Shown piece by piece: positions 1 to 8,375 of a stretch of 45,570 nucleotides of DNA (position 1 is its first letter; each line of letters opens with the position of its first letter). This DNA is from an uncultured Opitutaceae bacterium (lineage in GTDB: Bacteria; Verrucomicrobiota; Verrucomicrobiia; Opitutales; Opitutaceae), in the NCBI GenBank assembly GCA_903929355.1, contig CAIYUN010000001.1:1-45570 (forward strand), given 5' to 3'. A model generated the notes under the pieces. It was not told the DNA's origin and ran no database searches. It saw only the letters and a program-made list of their open reading frames with translations. Made by a program: the position numbers and the translations under genes.

Positions 1-3
1 GCC

Positions 4-450
4 ATGGCGGAGCCCACCGCCAACCGCACGGCGATTTTTCAACTCGGCGGTCTGGTGGCGGTCGTGGGGCTGGTCATGGCCTTGGTGGTCTGGAGCCTCT
101 TCGGCCGGGGCAAGGGTGCCGCACCGGTGGCAGACGCCACCGCGAGCCCCCATGTCCTTCCGGTCGCCGATACCCCCGCGGCGCCGGCGGTCCCGGTCAA
201 CCAAGCGGTCATCGTGGCGTTGGCGGCGGTGACCGTGCAGGTCTGGGCGGAGAACACCGACGGCACCTACGGCAAAGTGTTGCTGCCCCAGACATCCCTG
301 CAGCAGGGGGAGAGTAGGGCGGTGCCGCGGAGCGGGCCCCTCTACATCATGGCTTCGGCCGGAGAAAAGCTGCGGATCGACGTGGCGGGCAAGCCGTTTT
401 TTCCGGGTGAAAAGGGCGTCAAGGGGAACCAGGCGTTTGAGCTGCGCTGA
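4..450 (+). CDS. Membrane-anchored protein with a RodZ-tail (DUF4115)-like domain, possibly truncated by the window edge
   Basis: The 148-residue reading frame starts at an ATG at the very edge of the window, so more N-terminal sequence may lie outside. Visible parts are one hydrophobic membrane segment (about residues 12-34), an Ala/Pro-rich linker to about residue 65, and a compact C-terminal beta-rich domain (about 68-148). That order and the C-terminal pattern (VTVQVWAE near the start, GPLYIMASAGEKLRI, then a final FELR strand) resemble the periplasmic DUF4115 domain of RodZ, a cell-shape protein that links MreB to the membrane. In RodZ an HTH domain precedes the membrane helix; here it would have to lie upstream of base 1. 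The family match is inference from pattern. A stand-alone secreted or anchored domain is equally possible. Confidence 0.5.
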   Translation: MAEPTANRTAIFQLGGLVAVVGLVMALVVWSLFGRGKGAAPVADATASPHVLPVADTPAAPAVPVNQAVIVALAAVTVQVWAENTDGTYGKVLLPQTSLQQGESRAVPRSGPLYIMASAGEKLRIDVAGKPFFPGEKGVKGNQAFELR

Positions 451-523
451 GGAGGGGGGGCGCGGGCCAGAGGCCAGAGCCGCCTCCGGCGGAATAGGGG
501 TCAGGCGGATTCCAGCCGGGGCC

Positions 524-1717
524 TCAAACCGGCGATTTCCCCGGCCGGTCTGCGGGCAAAAACACTGCACGGACTGTCTGCGTGAGATTGGCGCCCGCGT
601 TGCGCATCGCCGCTTCCTCCGGAGCACCGGCGGGCGTGATGAGGTGCAAGGTCGTCCCGGCGGGAATTGAAGCGACCTCGGACCGGCCGGCAAAAATATG
701 CGCGGGCCGGCCGAGCGCGCGGGCCCGGGCGGCGAGGGCGCCGGGGCCTTTGCCGGCGAGCGAGCTCGCGTCGAAACAGCCCTCGCCGGTGAGCACGAGG
801 TCGGCGGCGGCCAGCCGCGACTCCAAGCCCAGCCACGAGGCCACCAGCGCGCTGCCGGGCACCAGCCGCGCGCCCGCCGCACAGAGCAATCCGAAGGCCG
901 TGCCGCCGGCCGCGCCGGCGCCAGGCACGTCCATGAGTGTGTCCGACTGGCCGGAGAATGCCCCCAGCATGAGCGCGATCCGGGCGCTGGCGTGCTCGAG
1001 CCGGCGCAGATCGTCGGCGTGCAGACCCTTCTGGGGGCCAAAGACCGCCGCCGCACCCCGGCGGCCGAGGAGCGGGTGGTCCACGTCGCAGGCGAGTCGG
1101 AGCGGGGGGAGCGATGGCGGGAGCCGGCCGCCGATGCGGGTGAGCCGCGCCCAGAGTGCGGGCACGGGCGGCACGAGGGGTTCGCCCAAGTCGGAGTAAA
1201 ACTTTAGCCCGAGTGCGCCCAACACCCCCAGACCGAGGTCATGGGTCGCGCTGCCGCCGACGCCCAGCACGATGGCCCGCGCACCCAGGCCGACCGCAGC
1301 TTGGATCACCTGACCGGTGCCTTGCGTGGAGGTCTGCCACGGGTCGCGCCCCGCCGACGGCAGCCGCGCGAGCCCGCTGGCCTGGGCCAGCTCTACCATC
1401 GCGACATCGGCGTCGTCGGCGAGCGCCGGCAGGCCGAGCAAATCCCGGGCGGCGGCGGGGACCGCGCCGAAGCGCACGAGTCCGAACCGGGCGACGACGG
1501 GATCACCCCGGGGTCCGGCCGCCTCCACTTGGTGCAACGTGCCGCCGCCGGCGCGCGTGAGGATCTCCGCAAATCCCTCGCCTCCGTCGGTGAGGGGGCA
1601 GAGATCGAGCGCCCAGGAGGGATGCAGGCCGCGGAGCGCGGTCGCGGCCGCCTCGCATGCCTGCGCGGCGGTCAGGGAGCCCTTGAACTTGTCGAAGGCG
1701 AGGAGAACGCGGGTCAT
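524..1717 (-). CDS. glxK: Glycerate kinase (GK-I family)
   Basis: The 397-residue protein phosphorylates D-glycerate with ATP in the cytosol, feeding glycerate from sugar-acid or glyoxylate breakdown into glycolysis. It is recognised by the N-terminal FDKFKGSLTA motif, the CPLTDGGEGF motif near residue 43, the central VLGVGGSATHDLGLGVL stretch, CDVDHPLLG, and the C-terminal VLTGEGCFDASSLAGKGP signature. All are typical of the MOFRL-unrelated glycerate kinase type 1 family, and the length is normal (about 375-400). The start MTRVLLAFDKFKG fits the family N-terminus. It reads leftward, 48 bases downstream of the DUF1653 gene, so the two may share a transcript. The sugar-acid cluster about 19 kb away could supply its substrate, but there is no direct linkage. 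Confidence 0.93.
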   Translation of the reverse strand: MTRVLLAFDKFKGSLTAAQACEAAATALRGLHPSWALDLCPLTDGGEGFAEILTRAGGGTLHQVEAAGPRGDPVVARFGLVRFGAVPAAARDLLGLPALADDADVAMVELAQASGLARLPSAGRDPWQTSTQGTGQVIQAAVGLGARAIVLGVGGSATHDLGLGVLGALGLKFYSDLGEPLVPPVPALWARLTRIGGRLPPSLPPLRLACDVDHPLLGRRGAAAVFGPQKGLHADDLRRLEHASARIALMLGAFSGQSDTLMDVPGAGAAGGTAFGLLCAAGARLVPGSALVASWLGLESRLAAADLVLTGEGCFDASSLAGKGPGALAARARALGRPAHIFAGRSEVASIPAGTTLHLITPAGAPEEAAMRNAGANLTQTVRAVFLPADRPGKSPV

Positions 1718-1765
1718 GGCGCTGAATGGTTATGGCCCCTCGCTCATCGGGCCAGGGGCAGGGAC

Positions 1766-2011
1766 TCACTCCGGACCGACATGGGCGAAGCGGGGCACGG
1801 CCCGGCCGTTGACCACGACCGATTCGCCAAACATCGCCGCGGGACGGACCCACAGGCCGTGTTCGCCATAAAGGGCCTGATAGACGACGAGCGGATCCAA
1901 AGACTCGGAGTGGCGGGCGAGGCCGAGGACGCGGTAAGGTTGGCCCTTGTAATGCAAGTAGCGACCCGGGCGCGGTTCGGGGGGGAGAGGTGGCAAGGGC
2001 GGAGCATCCAT
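1766..2011 (-). CDS. DUF1653 domain protein
   Basis: This small protein (81 residues from the ATG at 2011) is built almost entirely of the DUF1653 fold. The conserved pattern is visible as GRYLHYKGQPYRVLGLARHSE, then VVYQALYGEHGLWVRP and the closing strand with VPRF. The family function is unknown; it occurs as a stand-alone cytosolic protein in many bacteria. An in-frame GTG at 2044 would add 11 residues (starting VPDPQDSQPRP), but nothing in the family supports that extension, so I prefer the ATG. The gene reads leftward into the glycerate kinase gene. Confidence 0.85.
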   Translation of the reverse strand: MDAPPLPPLPPEPRPGRYLHYKGQPYRVLGLARHSESLDPLVVYQALYGEHGLWVRPAAMFGESVVVNGRAVPRFAHVGPE

Positions 2012-2262
2012 GGGGCGAGGCTGGGAGTCCTGCGGGTCCGGCACAAGCCGAGTCCGCTGACCCGGGGCCAGGAAGGCAAGATTGGGCGACCGACAATGTC
2101 AACCATTAGTTTACAATTTAGGCCGGACATTGGATCCCCGCCCGGCGGCGGCGGGGAGAGGAAGGTGGCCACCTGGCCGAGAACGGGTGCGACCGGGGTG
2201 CCGCCTGGCGGATCCGCAGAAATGCGGATTGCGGCCGGCGGGGCTCTGCGCGATGACGGGGG

Positions 2263-3330
2263 ATGCTGCTGACCTGCCAGACCGGCTATGAGGACTTTCT
2301 TGCGCGCGAGCTTGTGGACACGGGCGGGCGCGTGGTCGAGCGCGGGCCGGGCTGGGTGAGGTTTTCAACGTCCAACCTCGAACGTCCAGCCACGAACGTC
2401 CAACCACCGGCAAACCCCGACGACCCGGCGGGCCGTCCCCCGGTTCCTGACCTCGCCTTTGCCCACCTGGCGATGCTGGAGCCGGTGGAAGTCACGGGGG
2501 AGTCGGTCAACGCGCTGGCGCAGCAGGTGCTCGATTTTTTTCTCACCAGCCTGCGGGGAGAGCAGGTGGGGGCGGAGTGGCCCTGCGTGTGGGCCGGGCC
2601 GCATGAAATCGTCGGGCTGGGCCGGCGGGTGGCGGCGGTCGAGGCGGCGTTTGGGGAGCTGCTGCGCAAACGACTGTCGCGCGTCGCCCGGCTGGCGCGG
2701 CCCGAACTGCCGCGCGGGGTGGTGGGCGGAACGCGGGGGCTGGTGGTTTTTTTCACCGACTTCCGGCGGGCGTGGATCGCGCGCTCAGCCTGGCTGGGTG
2801 GCCAGCGGCGGATGGCGGACGACCCGCTGGCGCCGTCCCGGAGTTATTTGAAAATGGAGGAGGCCTACGCGCTGCTGGGGCGCGAGCCGCGAGCCGGCGA
2901 AGTCGTCGCGGACCTGGGCGCGGCGCCGGGGGGGTGGAGCTACAGCGCGGCGAAGCGGGGGGCGCGGGTGATCGCGGTGGACCATGGGCCGCTGAAAGGC
3001 GGGGCGCTGGATCATCCGCAGATTGAGCACCGGATGGCGGATGCATTTCAGTTCCGGCCGGCGGCGGGCGAGGTTTTTGACTGGATGTTCTGCGACCTGC
3101 TGGAGGAGCCACATCATGTGGTGCGCAATCTCGTGACCCCCTGGCTGGCCGGCGGCTGGTGCCGGCAGTTTGTGATCAACCTGAAATTTGGGCGGGTGGA
3201 TCCGGTGGGGCTGCTGCACGAGCTGCGCGCGGCGGACGGGCCTTGGCAACGGGACGCGGCGGGGGTGCGGGTGCGGCACCTGTACCATGACCGGGAGGAG
3301 CTGACGGTGGTGGGCGGGGTGCGGGCGTGA
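2263..3330 (+). CDS. rlmM: 23S rRNA 2'-O-ribose methyltransferase, RlmM-like
   Basis: The 355-residue SAM-dependent enzyme matches RlmM, which methylates the 2'-O of C2498 in E. coli 23S rRNA before ribosome assembly. Seen: a short N-terminal ferredoxin/THUMP-like part (MLLTCQTGYEDFLARELV), then a FtsJ-type Rossmann domain from about residue 197 with the SAM loop VADLGAAPGGWSYSAAKRG. Catalytic K-D-K-E positions are visible in SYLKMEEA, MFCDLLEE, NLKFGR and HDREELTV. Length is close to E. coli RlmM (366). An odd insertion at about residues 36-60 is encoded by a tandem GTCCAACC-type repeat that otherwise occurs between genes (see repeat entry and finding). The ATG at 2263 gives the family N-terminus. 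Confidence 0.92.
   Translation: MLLTCQTGYEDFLARELVDTGGRVVERGPGWVRFSTSNLERPATNVQPPANPDDPAGRPPVPDLAFAHLAMLEPVEVTGESVNALAQQVLDFFLTSLRGEQVGAEWPCVWAGPHEIVGLGRRVAAVEAAFGELLRKRLSRVARLARPELPRGVVGGTRGLVVFFTDFRRAWIARSAWLGGQRRMADDPLAPSRSYLKMEEAYALLGREPRAGEVVADLGAAPGGWSYSAAKRGARVIAVDHGPLKGGALDHPQIEHRMADAFQFRPAAGEVFDWMFCDLLEEPHHVVRNLVTPWLAGGWCRQFVINLKFGRVDPVGLLHELRAADGPWQRDAAGVRVRHLYHDREELTVVGGVRA
2366..2408 (+). repeat. Short tandem repeat (AACGTCCAnCC type) inside the rlmM reading frame
   Basis: Three copies of a roughly 15-base unit (AACGTCCAACC / GAACGTCCAGCC / GAACGTCCAACC) lie in tandem and in frame, encoding SNLERPATNVQPP. The same word appears between genes upstream of recQ (GTTGGACGTTGAACATTG, about 17440-17462). 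It therefore looks like an intergenic repeat that has entered a coding region without breaking it. Confidence 0.75.
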
Positions 3331-3362
3331 GGCGGGAAGGGATCTGCCCGCCTTTCCGGCGG

Positions 3363-3387
3363 CCCGCGATGCCGGTTGCATCGCGGG
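3363..3387 (+). repeat. Perfect 9-bp inverted repeat between rlmM and the BASS transporter gene
   Basis: CCCGCGATG and CATCGCGGG flank a 7-base loop, in the 81-base gap between the rlmM stop and the likely start of the next gene. No T-tract follows, so it is not a classical terminator. It may be a REP-like palindrome or structure the leader of the downstream gene. Confidence 0.6.
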
Positions 3388-3411
3388 TGGAGCGGGGGTT
3401 TTCTCCCACCC

Positions 3412-4293
3412 GTGAAACCCGGTTTTATCCGAACGGCCGCGCTGCTGCTCGCCATGCTCCTTGGCGCACTGGCCCCCCAGGCCCATCTCTACACGGGGGC
3501 GATCCCGTGGCTCGTCGCAGGGATGCTGTTCATCGTGTTTCTCCAGACGCGGTGGGCGCGCGGGGCGCTGCGGCGGAGCCACGGGGCGCTGCTGGCGGTC
3601 AATGTGGCGATGGGCTTCGCCGGGTGGGGGCTGGGCACGCTGGTGGGCGGGGCCGACGTGGGGCGGGCCGCGTTTTTTGCCGGCATCAGCCCGACGGCGA
3701 CCGCGGCGCCGGTGATCATGAGTTTTCTGGGCGGGCAGGTCGAGTATGTGGTCGCGGCGTTTCTGCTCACCAACCTCGCCATCGTCGCGGGGTTGCCCGT
3801 CCTGCTGCCGTTGGTGCTGGGGCAGCCGTCGCCGGCGCTGTTCCGGCAGGTGGCGGGCACGGTGCTGCTGGTGGTCTTCACGCCGTTGGGCGCGGCGTGG
3901 CTCGTGCGCACTCTCCATGCGGGGGCGGCGGGGTGGCCGCGGCGGCTGCGCAACGTGTCATTTGGCGCGTGGTTGCTGGCGGTCTTCCTGGCCATGGCGA
4001 ACGCCTCGCACTACCTGCGCACCCAGCCGGTGCCGCCAGCGGTGCTCGCCGAAATCGCCGGGGTGACGGCGCTGGTGTGCGCGGCGAATTTCGCGCTGGG
4101 GCACCTGGTCGGTGGGCGGCACTTTGCCCGCGAGGGCAGCCAGGCGCTGGGGCAGAAAAACACCGCCTTCACCATCGCGCTTGCGATCCATTATGCGAGT
4201 CCCCTGGTCGCGCTGGGGCCCACCTGCTATGTGCTCTGGCACAACCTCTGGAACTCCTGGCAGCTGCACCGGGCCGCGCGGCGGGAAGGCTAG
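3412..4293 (+). CDS. Bile acid:sodium symporter (BASS/SBF) family transporter
   Basis: A highly hydrophobic 293-residue protein (from the GTG at 3412) with about nine membrane segments. The central GISPTATAAPVIMSFLGG stretch is typical of the BASS family around the discontinuous helix that binds sodium and substrate. The QALGQKNTAFTIALA stretch near the C-terminus is the second crossing motif. BASS proteins carry organic anions (bile acids, pantoate, pyruvate, keto acids) with sodium; the substrate here cannot be told. A TTG at 3376 would extend the frame by 12 residues through the palindrome, which seems unlikely. It follows rlmM on the same strand and a GT2 gene follows it. Confidence 0.8.
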   Translation: MKPGFIRTAALLLAMLLGALAPQAHLYTGAIPWLVAGMLFIVFLQTRWARGALRRSHGALLAVNVAMGFAGWGLGTLVGGADVGRAAFFAGISPTATAAPVIMSFLGGQVEYVVAAFLLTNLAIVAGLPVLLPLVLGQPSPALFRQVAGTVLLVVFTPLGAAWLVRTLHAGAAGWPRRLRNVSFGAWLLAVFLAMANASHYLRTQPVPPAVLAEIAGVTALVCAANFALGHLVGGRHFAREGSQALGQKNTAFTIALAIHYASPLVALGPTCYVLWHNLWNSWQLHRAARREG

Positions 4294-4411
4294 GGGTTAA
4301 AGGGGGCCACTGGGCAAAAGACCCTCGACAAGCCGGTGGTCTCCCCCTCACACCTGTCGGGACTCAAGCTTGACCCCCCGGCCGGCTCATCCGAGCGGTC
4401 ACACCTCCGCC

Positions 4412-5374
4412 ATGTTTTTTCTGAAACAACCCTCCGCCCGGATCGCGGTGCTTTTGCCGACGTTTAACTCGGCTCGTTACCTGGGCGAGGCCATCGAAAG
4501 CATCCTGCGCCAGTCCTGGACCGACTTGGAACTGGTGGTCCTGGATGGTGGCTCGACGGACGCCACGGCGGGAATCGTCCGCGCCCATGCCGCGCTGGAC
4601 CAGCGGGTGCGGCTGGCGGTGTTCCCGGGGGTGCATCCGACGCAGCGGGTGGATCTCTGGCTGCGACGCACCCGCGCGGAGTTTGTCGCCCTGCAGCATT
4701 CGGACGACATCAGCTACCCGCACCGTCTGGCGAGACAGGTCCGCGCCTTTGAGAAGAATCCGGCGCTCGGGGTCTGCAGCGCCGCGTACCGCTCGTTTTG
4801 GCATGACCGGGAGGGCCCGGCCCCGATGGAGGGCGCCACGATTCACCTCAAGCCCGCCACGCATGCGGAAATCAAGTCGCAGCTCCTGTTCTGGTGGGTG
4901 ATGCATGCCCCGACCCTGATGGTGCGCCGGGAAAAAATCCTGGCGGGCGGGCTGGCCTTCGCGAATGAGTTCCAGTTTGCCAACGATTACTGGCAGACGG
5001 TGACCAACATCGACCGGCTCCACTATCTCAACGTGCCGGAGGAGTTATCCGCCTACCGGCTGCACGCCGGCAGTGACGGGCCGCGCCACCGGGAGCACCT
5101 GCAGAGGGAGGAGCACGTGCTCAAGGAGCGCGTGCTGCGCCATTTTGGGTTTTCCTTCACGCCCCGCGAGCTGGAGCTGCATCTCGCGCTCAGGCTCATT
5201 CCCGACGGGCAGCTGCTCGTCCGGACGCGGGCGGAGCACGACGAGGCCCGGCAATGGCTGGAAAACCTGCGCGCCCAGAACGACCGGCGGCAGGTTTTTG
5301 ACGGGCCGCTGTTTTCCGCGCTGCTTGACCGGCTCGGGGGGCAGATCACGGAGTTGCAAAGCCGCGCGGCCTGA
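4412..5374 (+). CDS. Family 2 glycosyltransferase
   Basis: The 320-residue protein begins with the GT-A fold signature RIAVLLPTFNSARYLGEAIE and DLELVVLDGGSTDATAG, followed by an acidic metal-binding motif SDD near residue 96 (QHSDDISYPHR). These place it among family 2 inverting glycosyltransferases that move a sugar from a nucleotide donor to a glycan or lipid acceptor. No membrane segment is apparent, so it is probably cytosolic or peripheral. The ATG at 4412 is chosen because the preceding TTG (4370) would only add a non-conserved Pro-rich leader. Neighbours do not tell the glycan; the exopolysaccharide export genes lie 4 kb downstream. Confidence 0.85.
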   Translation: MFFLKQPSARIAVLLPTFNSARYLGEAIESILRQSWTDLELVVLDGGSTDATAGIVRAHAALDQRVRLAVFPGVHPTQRVDLWLRRTRAEFVALQHSDDISYPHRLARQVRAFEKNPALGVCSAAYRSFWHDREGPAPMEGATIHLKPATHAEIKSQLLFWWVMHAPTLMVRREKILAGGLAFANEFQFANDYWQTVTNIDRLHYLNVPEELSAYRLHAGSDGPRHREHLQREEHVLKERVLRHFGFSFTPRELELHLALRLIPDGQLLVRTRAEHDEARQWLENLRAQNDRRQVFDGPLFSALLDRLGGQITELQSRAA

Positions 5375-5448
5375 GCCCCCGCCCGTGGCCGACGCCCCCA
5401 GCCCCCGGCCCAGGGAGGCTCCGGAACCGATGGCGCGCCTGCGGCCGG

Positions 5449-5838
5449 TCAGTAGTCGTCCATTACCACCCACATCACCCAGGTGAGTGCGGCGCTGACG
5501 AAGGCCATGCCGGCGAGCGCGGAAACAAACGGGATGGGCACGGACGGACCGACCCAAATGGCGATGCCGCCGAAAAACAGATTGGTGGAAATGAGCAGCA
5601 GCCAGAAGTCGCGGCTCCGCCGGGAGCGGCGCGCGGGCGCGGGCGCGAGTTCGTTGAGGCCGGCCGCCCCGGCCCGGGCGACATTGTCGCGGAGAATCTG
5701 GCGCACGTCAACGGGCGGCGGGCCTCCGTCGGCGGGGGCGTTGACGCTTTCAAAGTTGGCGGTGCCCAGCCGGAATTTGGCCGGCACGCTGGCGCCGTCG
5801 GCGGGCGGGGTGGACGGAGCAGCGTCGTCAGGCGGCAT
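5449..5838 (-). CDS. Small membrane protein of unknown function (two membrane helices)
   Basis: A 129-residue protein with a Pro/Ala-rich cytosolic N-terminal half (to about residue 75) and two C-terminal hydrophobic segments (about 78-98 and 101-124), ending MWVVMDDY. I do not recognise the family. It is leftward and lies just after the double-ACT gene, whose stop is 27 bases away, so it may be the last gene of a leftward TPR / ACT / membrane protein transcript. Codon use and GC match the neighbours, which supports a real gene. Confidence 0.6.
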   Translation of the reverse strand: MPPDDAAPSTPPADGASVPAKFRLGTANFESVNAPADGGPPPVDVRQILRDNVARAGAAGLNELAPAPARRSRRSRDFWLLLISTNLFFGGIAIWVGPSVPIPFVSALAGMAFVSAALTWVMWVVMDDY

Positions 5839-5865
5839 GGGGAGGGGCGCAGGGAGGGCGGTGGC

Positions 5866-6393
5866 TCAGGCGGCGGGCGGGTGGAGCTGCACGTCCACCA
5901 TCAGGTCGGCGGCAATTTTCTCGAGCGCACCGCGCAGGACGGGGAAGGCGAGGCCGGGCGGCAGCCGCACGGTGGCGCGGGCCTGAAAGAGCATCGCACC
6001 GTCCATCGGAGAGCTGACCCGTTCGGTGGCCAGCTCCTCGACATTGACCGCATGGGCGGTCAGGACGGCGGAAACCTCGCGCAGGATGCCAGGGCGATCA
6101 TGGCCGACCAGCTCCAATCGCGCGAGCGTGTCGGCGGCCGGCGCGGCCGCCGCCGGCCCGGCGTGGGCCAGCACGCGGAGGCCGTCGGCCTCGAGCGCCG
6201 CAAGGGCGGCGAGGAGCGCGCCGGCGGCCCCGACCGGGACCTCAACGCGGACGAGGCCCGCGAATTGGCCCTCCAGATGACAGAGCCGGCTTTCGAGCCA
6301 GTTGCCGCCATGGGCCGCGACCCGGTCGGCCAGCAGCTGCACCAAGCCGGGGCGGTCGGCGCCAATCACGGTCATGACAAGCGTGGCGGGCAT
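5866..6393 (-). CDS. Double-ACT-domain regulator, GcvR-like
   Basis: The 175-residue protein (ATG at 6393) consists of two ACT domains in tandem. The first begins LVMTVIGADRPGLVQLLADRVAAHGGNW, the second LELVGHDRPGILREVSAVLTAHAVNVEEL. The GADRPG/GHDRPG turns and the following helix are the standard ACT ligand-binding signature. This arrangement matches GcvR, which in E. coli modulates glycine-cleavage expression, and related amino-acid-sensing regulators. The ligand is unknown. It starts 4 bases after the stop of the TPR gene and is probably co-translated with it. Confidence 0.8.
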   Translation of the reverse strand: MPATLVMTVIGADRPGLVQLLADRVAAHGGNWLESRLCHLEGQFAGLVRVEVPVGAAGALLAALAALEADGLRVLAHAGPAAAAPAADTLARLELVGHDRPGILREVSAVLTAHAVNVEELATERVSSPMDGAMLFQARATVRLPPGLAFPVLRGALEKIAADLMVDVQLHPPAA

Positions 6394-6397
6394 GAGC

Positions 6398-8089
6398 TTA
6401 AAGGGGGGTGGGGGTGCGGGCCTTGGCGGCATCAAGGGCCGTGCGCACCTGGTCGAGGAGAAAAGTGCGGTCGGGGTTGAAGAGGAAAATATCGCTGCCG
6501 AGCTTGTCGTAGGCGGCCTGCAGCGCGGTCGCGTCGGGCTTGCGCATGCCCAGCAGGCGGGGAATCTCGGCGGCGAGGCCCTCGGCGTTGTCGAGCTCGA
6601 CATCCAGCTTGATCAGGCTCGTGAGCGCCGCCTGGTTGAGGTGGTCGGTTTTAACGGCCTGGGCCAGCATCAGGCGGGCGGGACCGCGCGCCCCGATCGC
6701 CAGGAGGCGGTTGGACACGGCGACAAAATTCTCCGCGCGCACATTGGGCTGGTTGACGAAATTGGTGAGGAAAATCCGACCGGCGGCCTCGTCGCCGAGG
6801 CCGTACGAGGCGATGGCCTGGAGCCCGTTGAAAACGGCGTAGAACCGCTTGGCCCAGTCGGGGTTCGCGGCCAGCAGCAGATGCGCCAGATCGAGCGCGG
6901 CCTGGTAGTCCTTGGCGACGACCTCGGCCTCGACCGTCATGAGGGCGGGGTCCTCCCAATCGAGATGGCCACCGGGATCGTCCTTGCAATGCTCGTAGAT
7001 GCGGCGGGCGAGCGCGGCATCGCCGGAGTTGGCCGCGAAATCGGCCAGGGCGACCATCGCCTGGCTGTCCTGGGCAAAGTCCCGGAAGATCGACTCGACG
7101 CCCTCGCTTACCGCTGACTGGTCGCCGTCCTTCTGGTGGGCATAGAGCAGGTCGATGCGCGGGTACGCTTTATCGGGACTGGCAATCTGGCGGATCTGGC
7201 TCTCACTGCGCGCCTCGGCCTCGCGGCCCTCCTCGCGCAGATAGGTGACGGTCTGGCTGTAGACCTCGGGGTCCAGGGGGAGCAGCCGGGCCATCTCGCG
7301 CAGCTGGGCCAGCGCCACCGCATGTCCGCCCCGCTCCCATTCCAGGCGGATGGTGAGCAGCCGGCCGTCCCGAAACGCGGCCAGCTGGTATTCCGTGATC
7401 CGGTCCTCCGCCTGGTCGTAGTTGCCCCGGTAAAAACAGGCCTGGGCGTCGGCGAGGGCGATGAGCTGGTTACGCAGGTTCCGCACCGGCGGTTGCGGCA
7501 GCAGGCTGCGGGCGACCACCATGACCACCTGGTCCTGCTGCTGCTGCAGGAGGAAGGAAAAGAGTGAGTTCAGATAGGACTGGTCGTCGTGGTGCAGGGC
7601 CAGCCCGTCCAGCAGCAGGCGTTGCGCCTTGTCCGGCCGGCGGGTGGCGACAAAAAACTGGGCGAGCAGCAGCCGCCCCTCCAGGTTGCCCGGCGATTTG
7701 ACGACGCCGACCTCCAGGTCGTAAATCGCCCGCGCGGGCTTGCCCGCGGCCAGCTCCTCCTTGGCGCTCTTGATGAAAAAATCCCCGCGCGCGGTGTCGT
7801 AGGCCTCCCGCCGCCACGGCAGCAGCAGCATGTCGGCGAACCGGACCCCGGGAAAGCCCCGCTCGTATTTGATGAACAGATACGCCGCGCCGGCGAGCGT
7901 GACCCAGCCCAGGCCGCCCACCAGGGCCACGGCCAGCAACAGCCGGCCCCAGAAAACCCGGATGCGCCAGCCGTCGTCAGACCGCCGGACGGACAGTCCG
8001 GACACCCGCGCCCAGCCCTCCGGGTGGTCCCCCGCTGAAGGCGGGACCTTGAGGTCGTCGGCATTGGGTATGGGGGGGCCGGAGGACAT
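6398..8089 (-). CDS. TPR-repeat protein with one N-terminal membrane anchor
   Basis: A 563-residue protein with a hydrophilic N-terminus (1-47), one membrane helix (about 48-74, WGRLLLAVALVGGLGWVTLA) and a long helical region of tetratricopeptide-like repeats. Typical repeat pieces are AKEELAAGKPARAIYDLEVG, GNLEGRLLLAQFFVATRRPD and NSGDAALARRIYEHCKD. The TPR part would face the periplasm or outer face and act in protein-protein contacts; no enzymatic motif is seen. I choose the ATG at 8089 (MSSGPPIP); the upstream GTG-type start would add 7 residues. It is the first gene of a leftward pair with the double-ACT regulator. Confidence 0.75.
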   Translation of the reverse strand: MSSGPPIPNADDLKVPPSAGDHPEGWARVSGLSVRRSDDGWRIRVFWGRLLLAVALVGGLGWVTLAGAAYLFIKYERGFPGVRFADMLLLPWRREAYDTARGDFFIKSAKEELAAGKPARAIYDLEVGVVKSPGNLEGRLLLAQFFVATRRPDKAQRLLLDGLALHHDDQSYLNSLFSFLLQQQQDQVVMVVARSLLPQPPVRNLRNQLIALADAQACFYRGNYDQAEDRITEYQLAAFRDGRLLTIRLEWERGGHAVALAQLREMARLLPLDPEVYSQTVTYLREEGREAEARSESQIRQIASPDKAYPRIDLLYAHQKDGDQSAVSEGVESIFRDFAQDSQAMVALADFAANSGDAALARRIYEHCKDDPGGHLDWEDPALMTVEAEVVAKDYQAALDLAHLLLAANPDWAKRFYAVFNGLQAIASYGLGDEAAGRIFLTNFVNQPNVRAENFVAVSNRLLAIGARGPARLMLAQAVKTDHLNQAALTSLIKLDVELDNAEGLAAEIPRLLGMRKPDATALQAAYDKLGSDIFLFNPDRTFLLDQVRTALDAAKARTPTPL

Positions 8090-8375
8090 GGTGCAAGGAC
8101 GGGGTGCCACGTTGCACGCCTTCCGCCCCGGGCCAAGCCCAACCGTAACCTAATCGTCAGAAATTAACGCTTGCGTCCTTCACCAACTTGCATCCTGCTG
8201 GCCCTGATAGCCTGTCCACCACCATGATTCCAATGTCATCCATCTCCACTCGCCCAAATGGCCCGGCTCAACCGTCCGGTCCCTCCGGCCGGATCGGGAC
8301 GCGGGATGGCACCTTGTGAAGATTCCGCCAGTTTTCCCCTCAAAATCACCTTAACGTTCAAACCCAACCAGTCCC

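Noticed and set aside
8180-8215. Promoter TTGCAT / TAGCCT upstream of the beta-barrel gene
   Set aside because: Spacing is 14 bases and the -10 match is poor; not enough to call.
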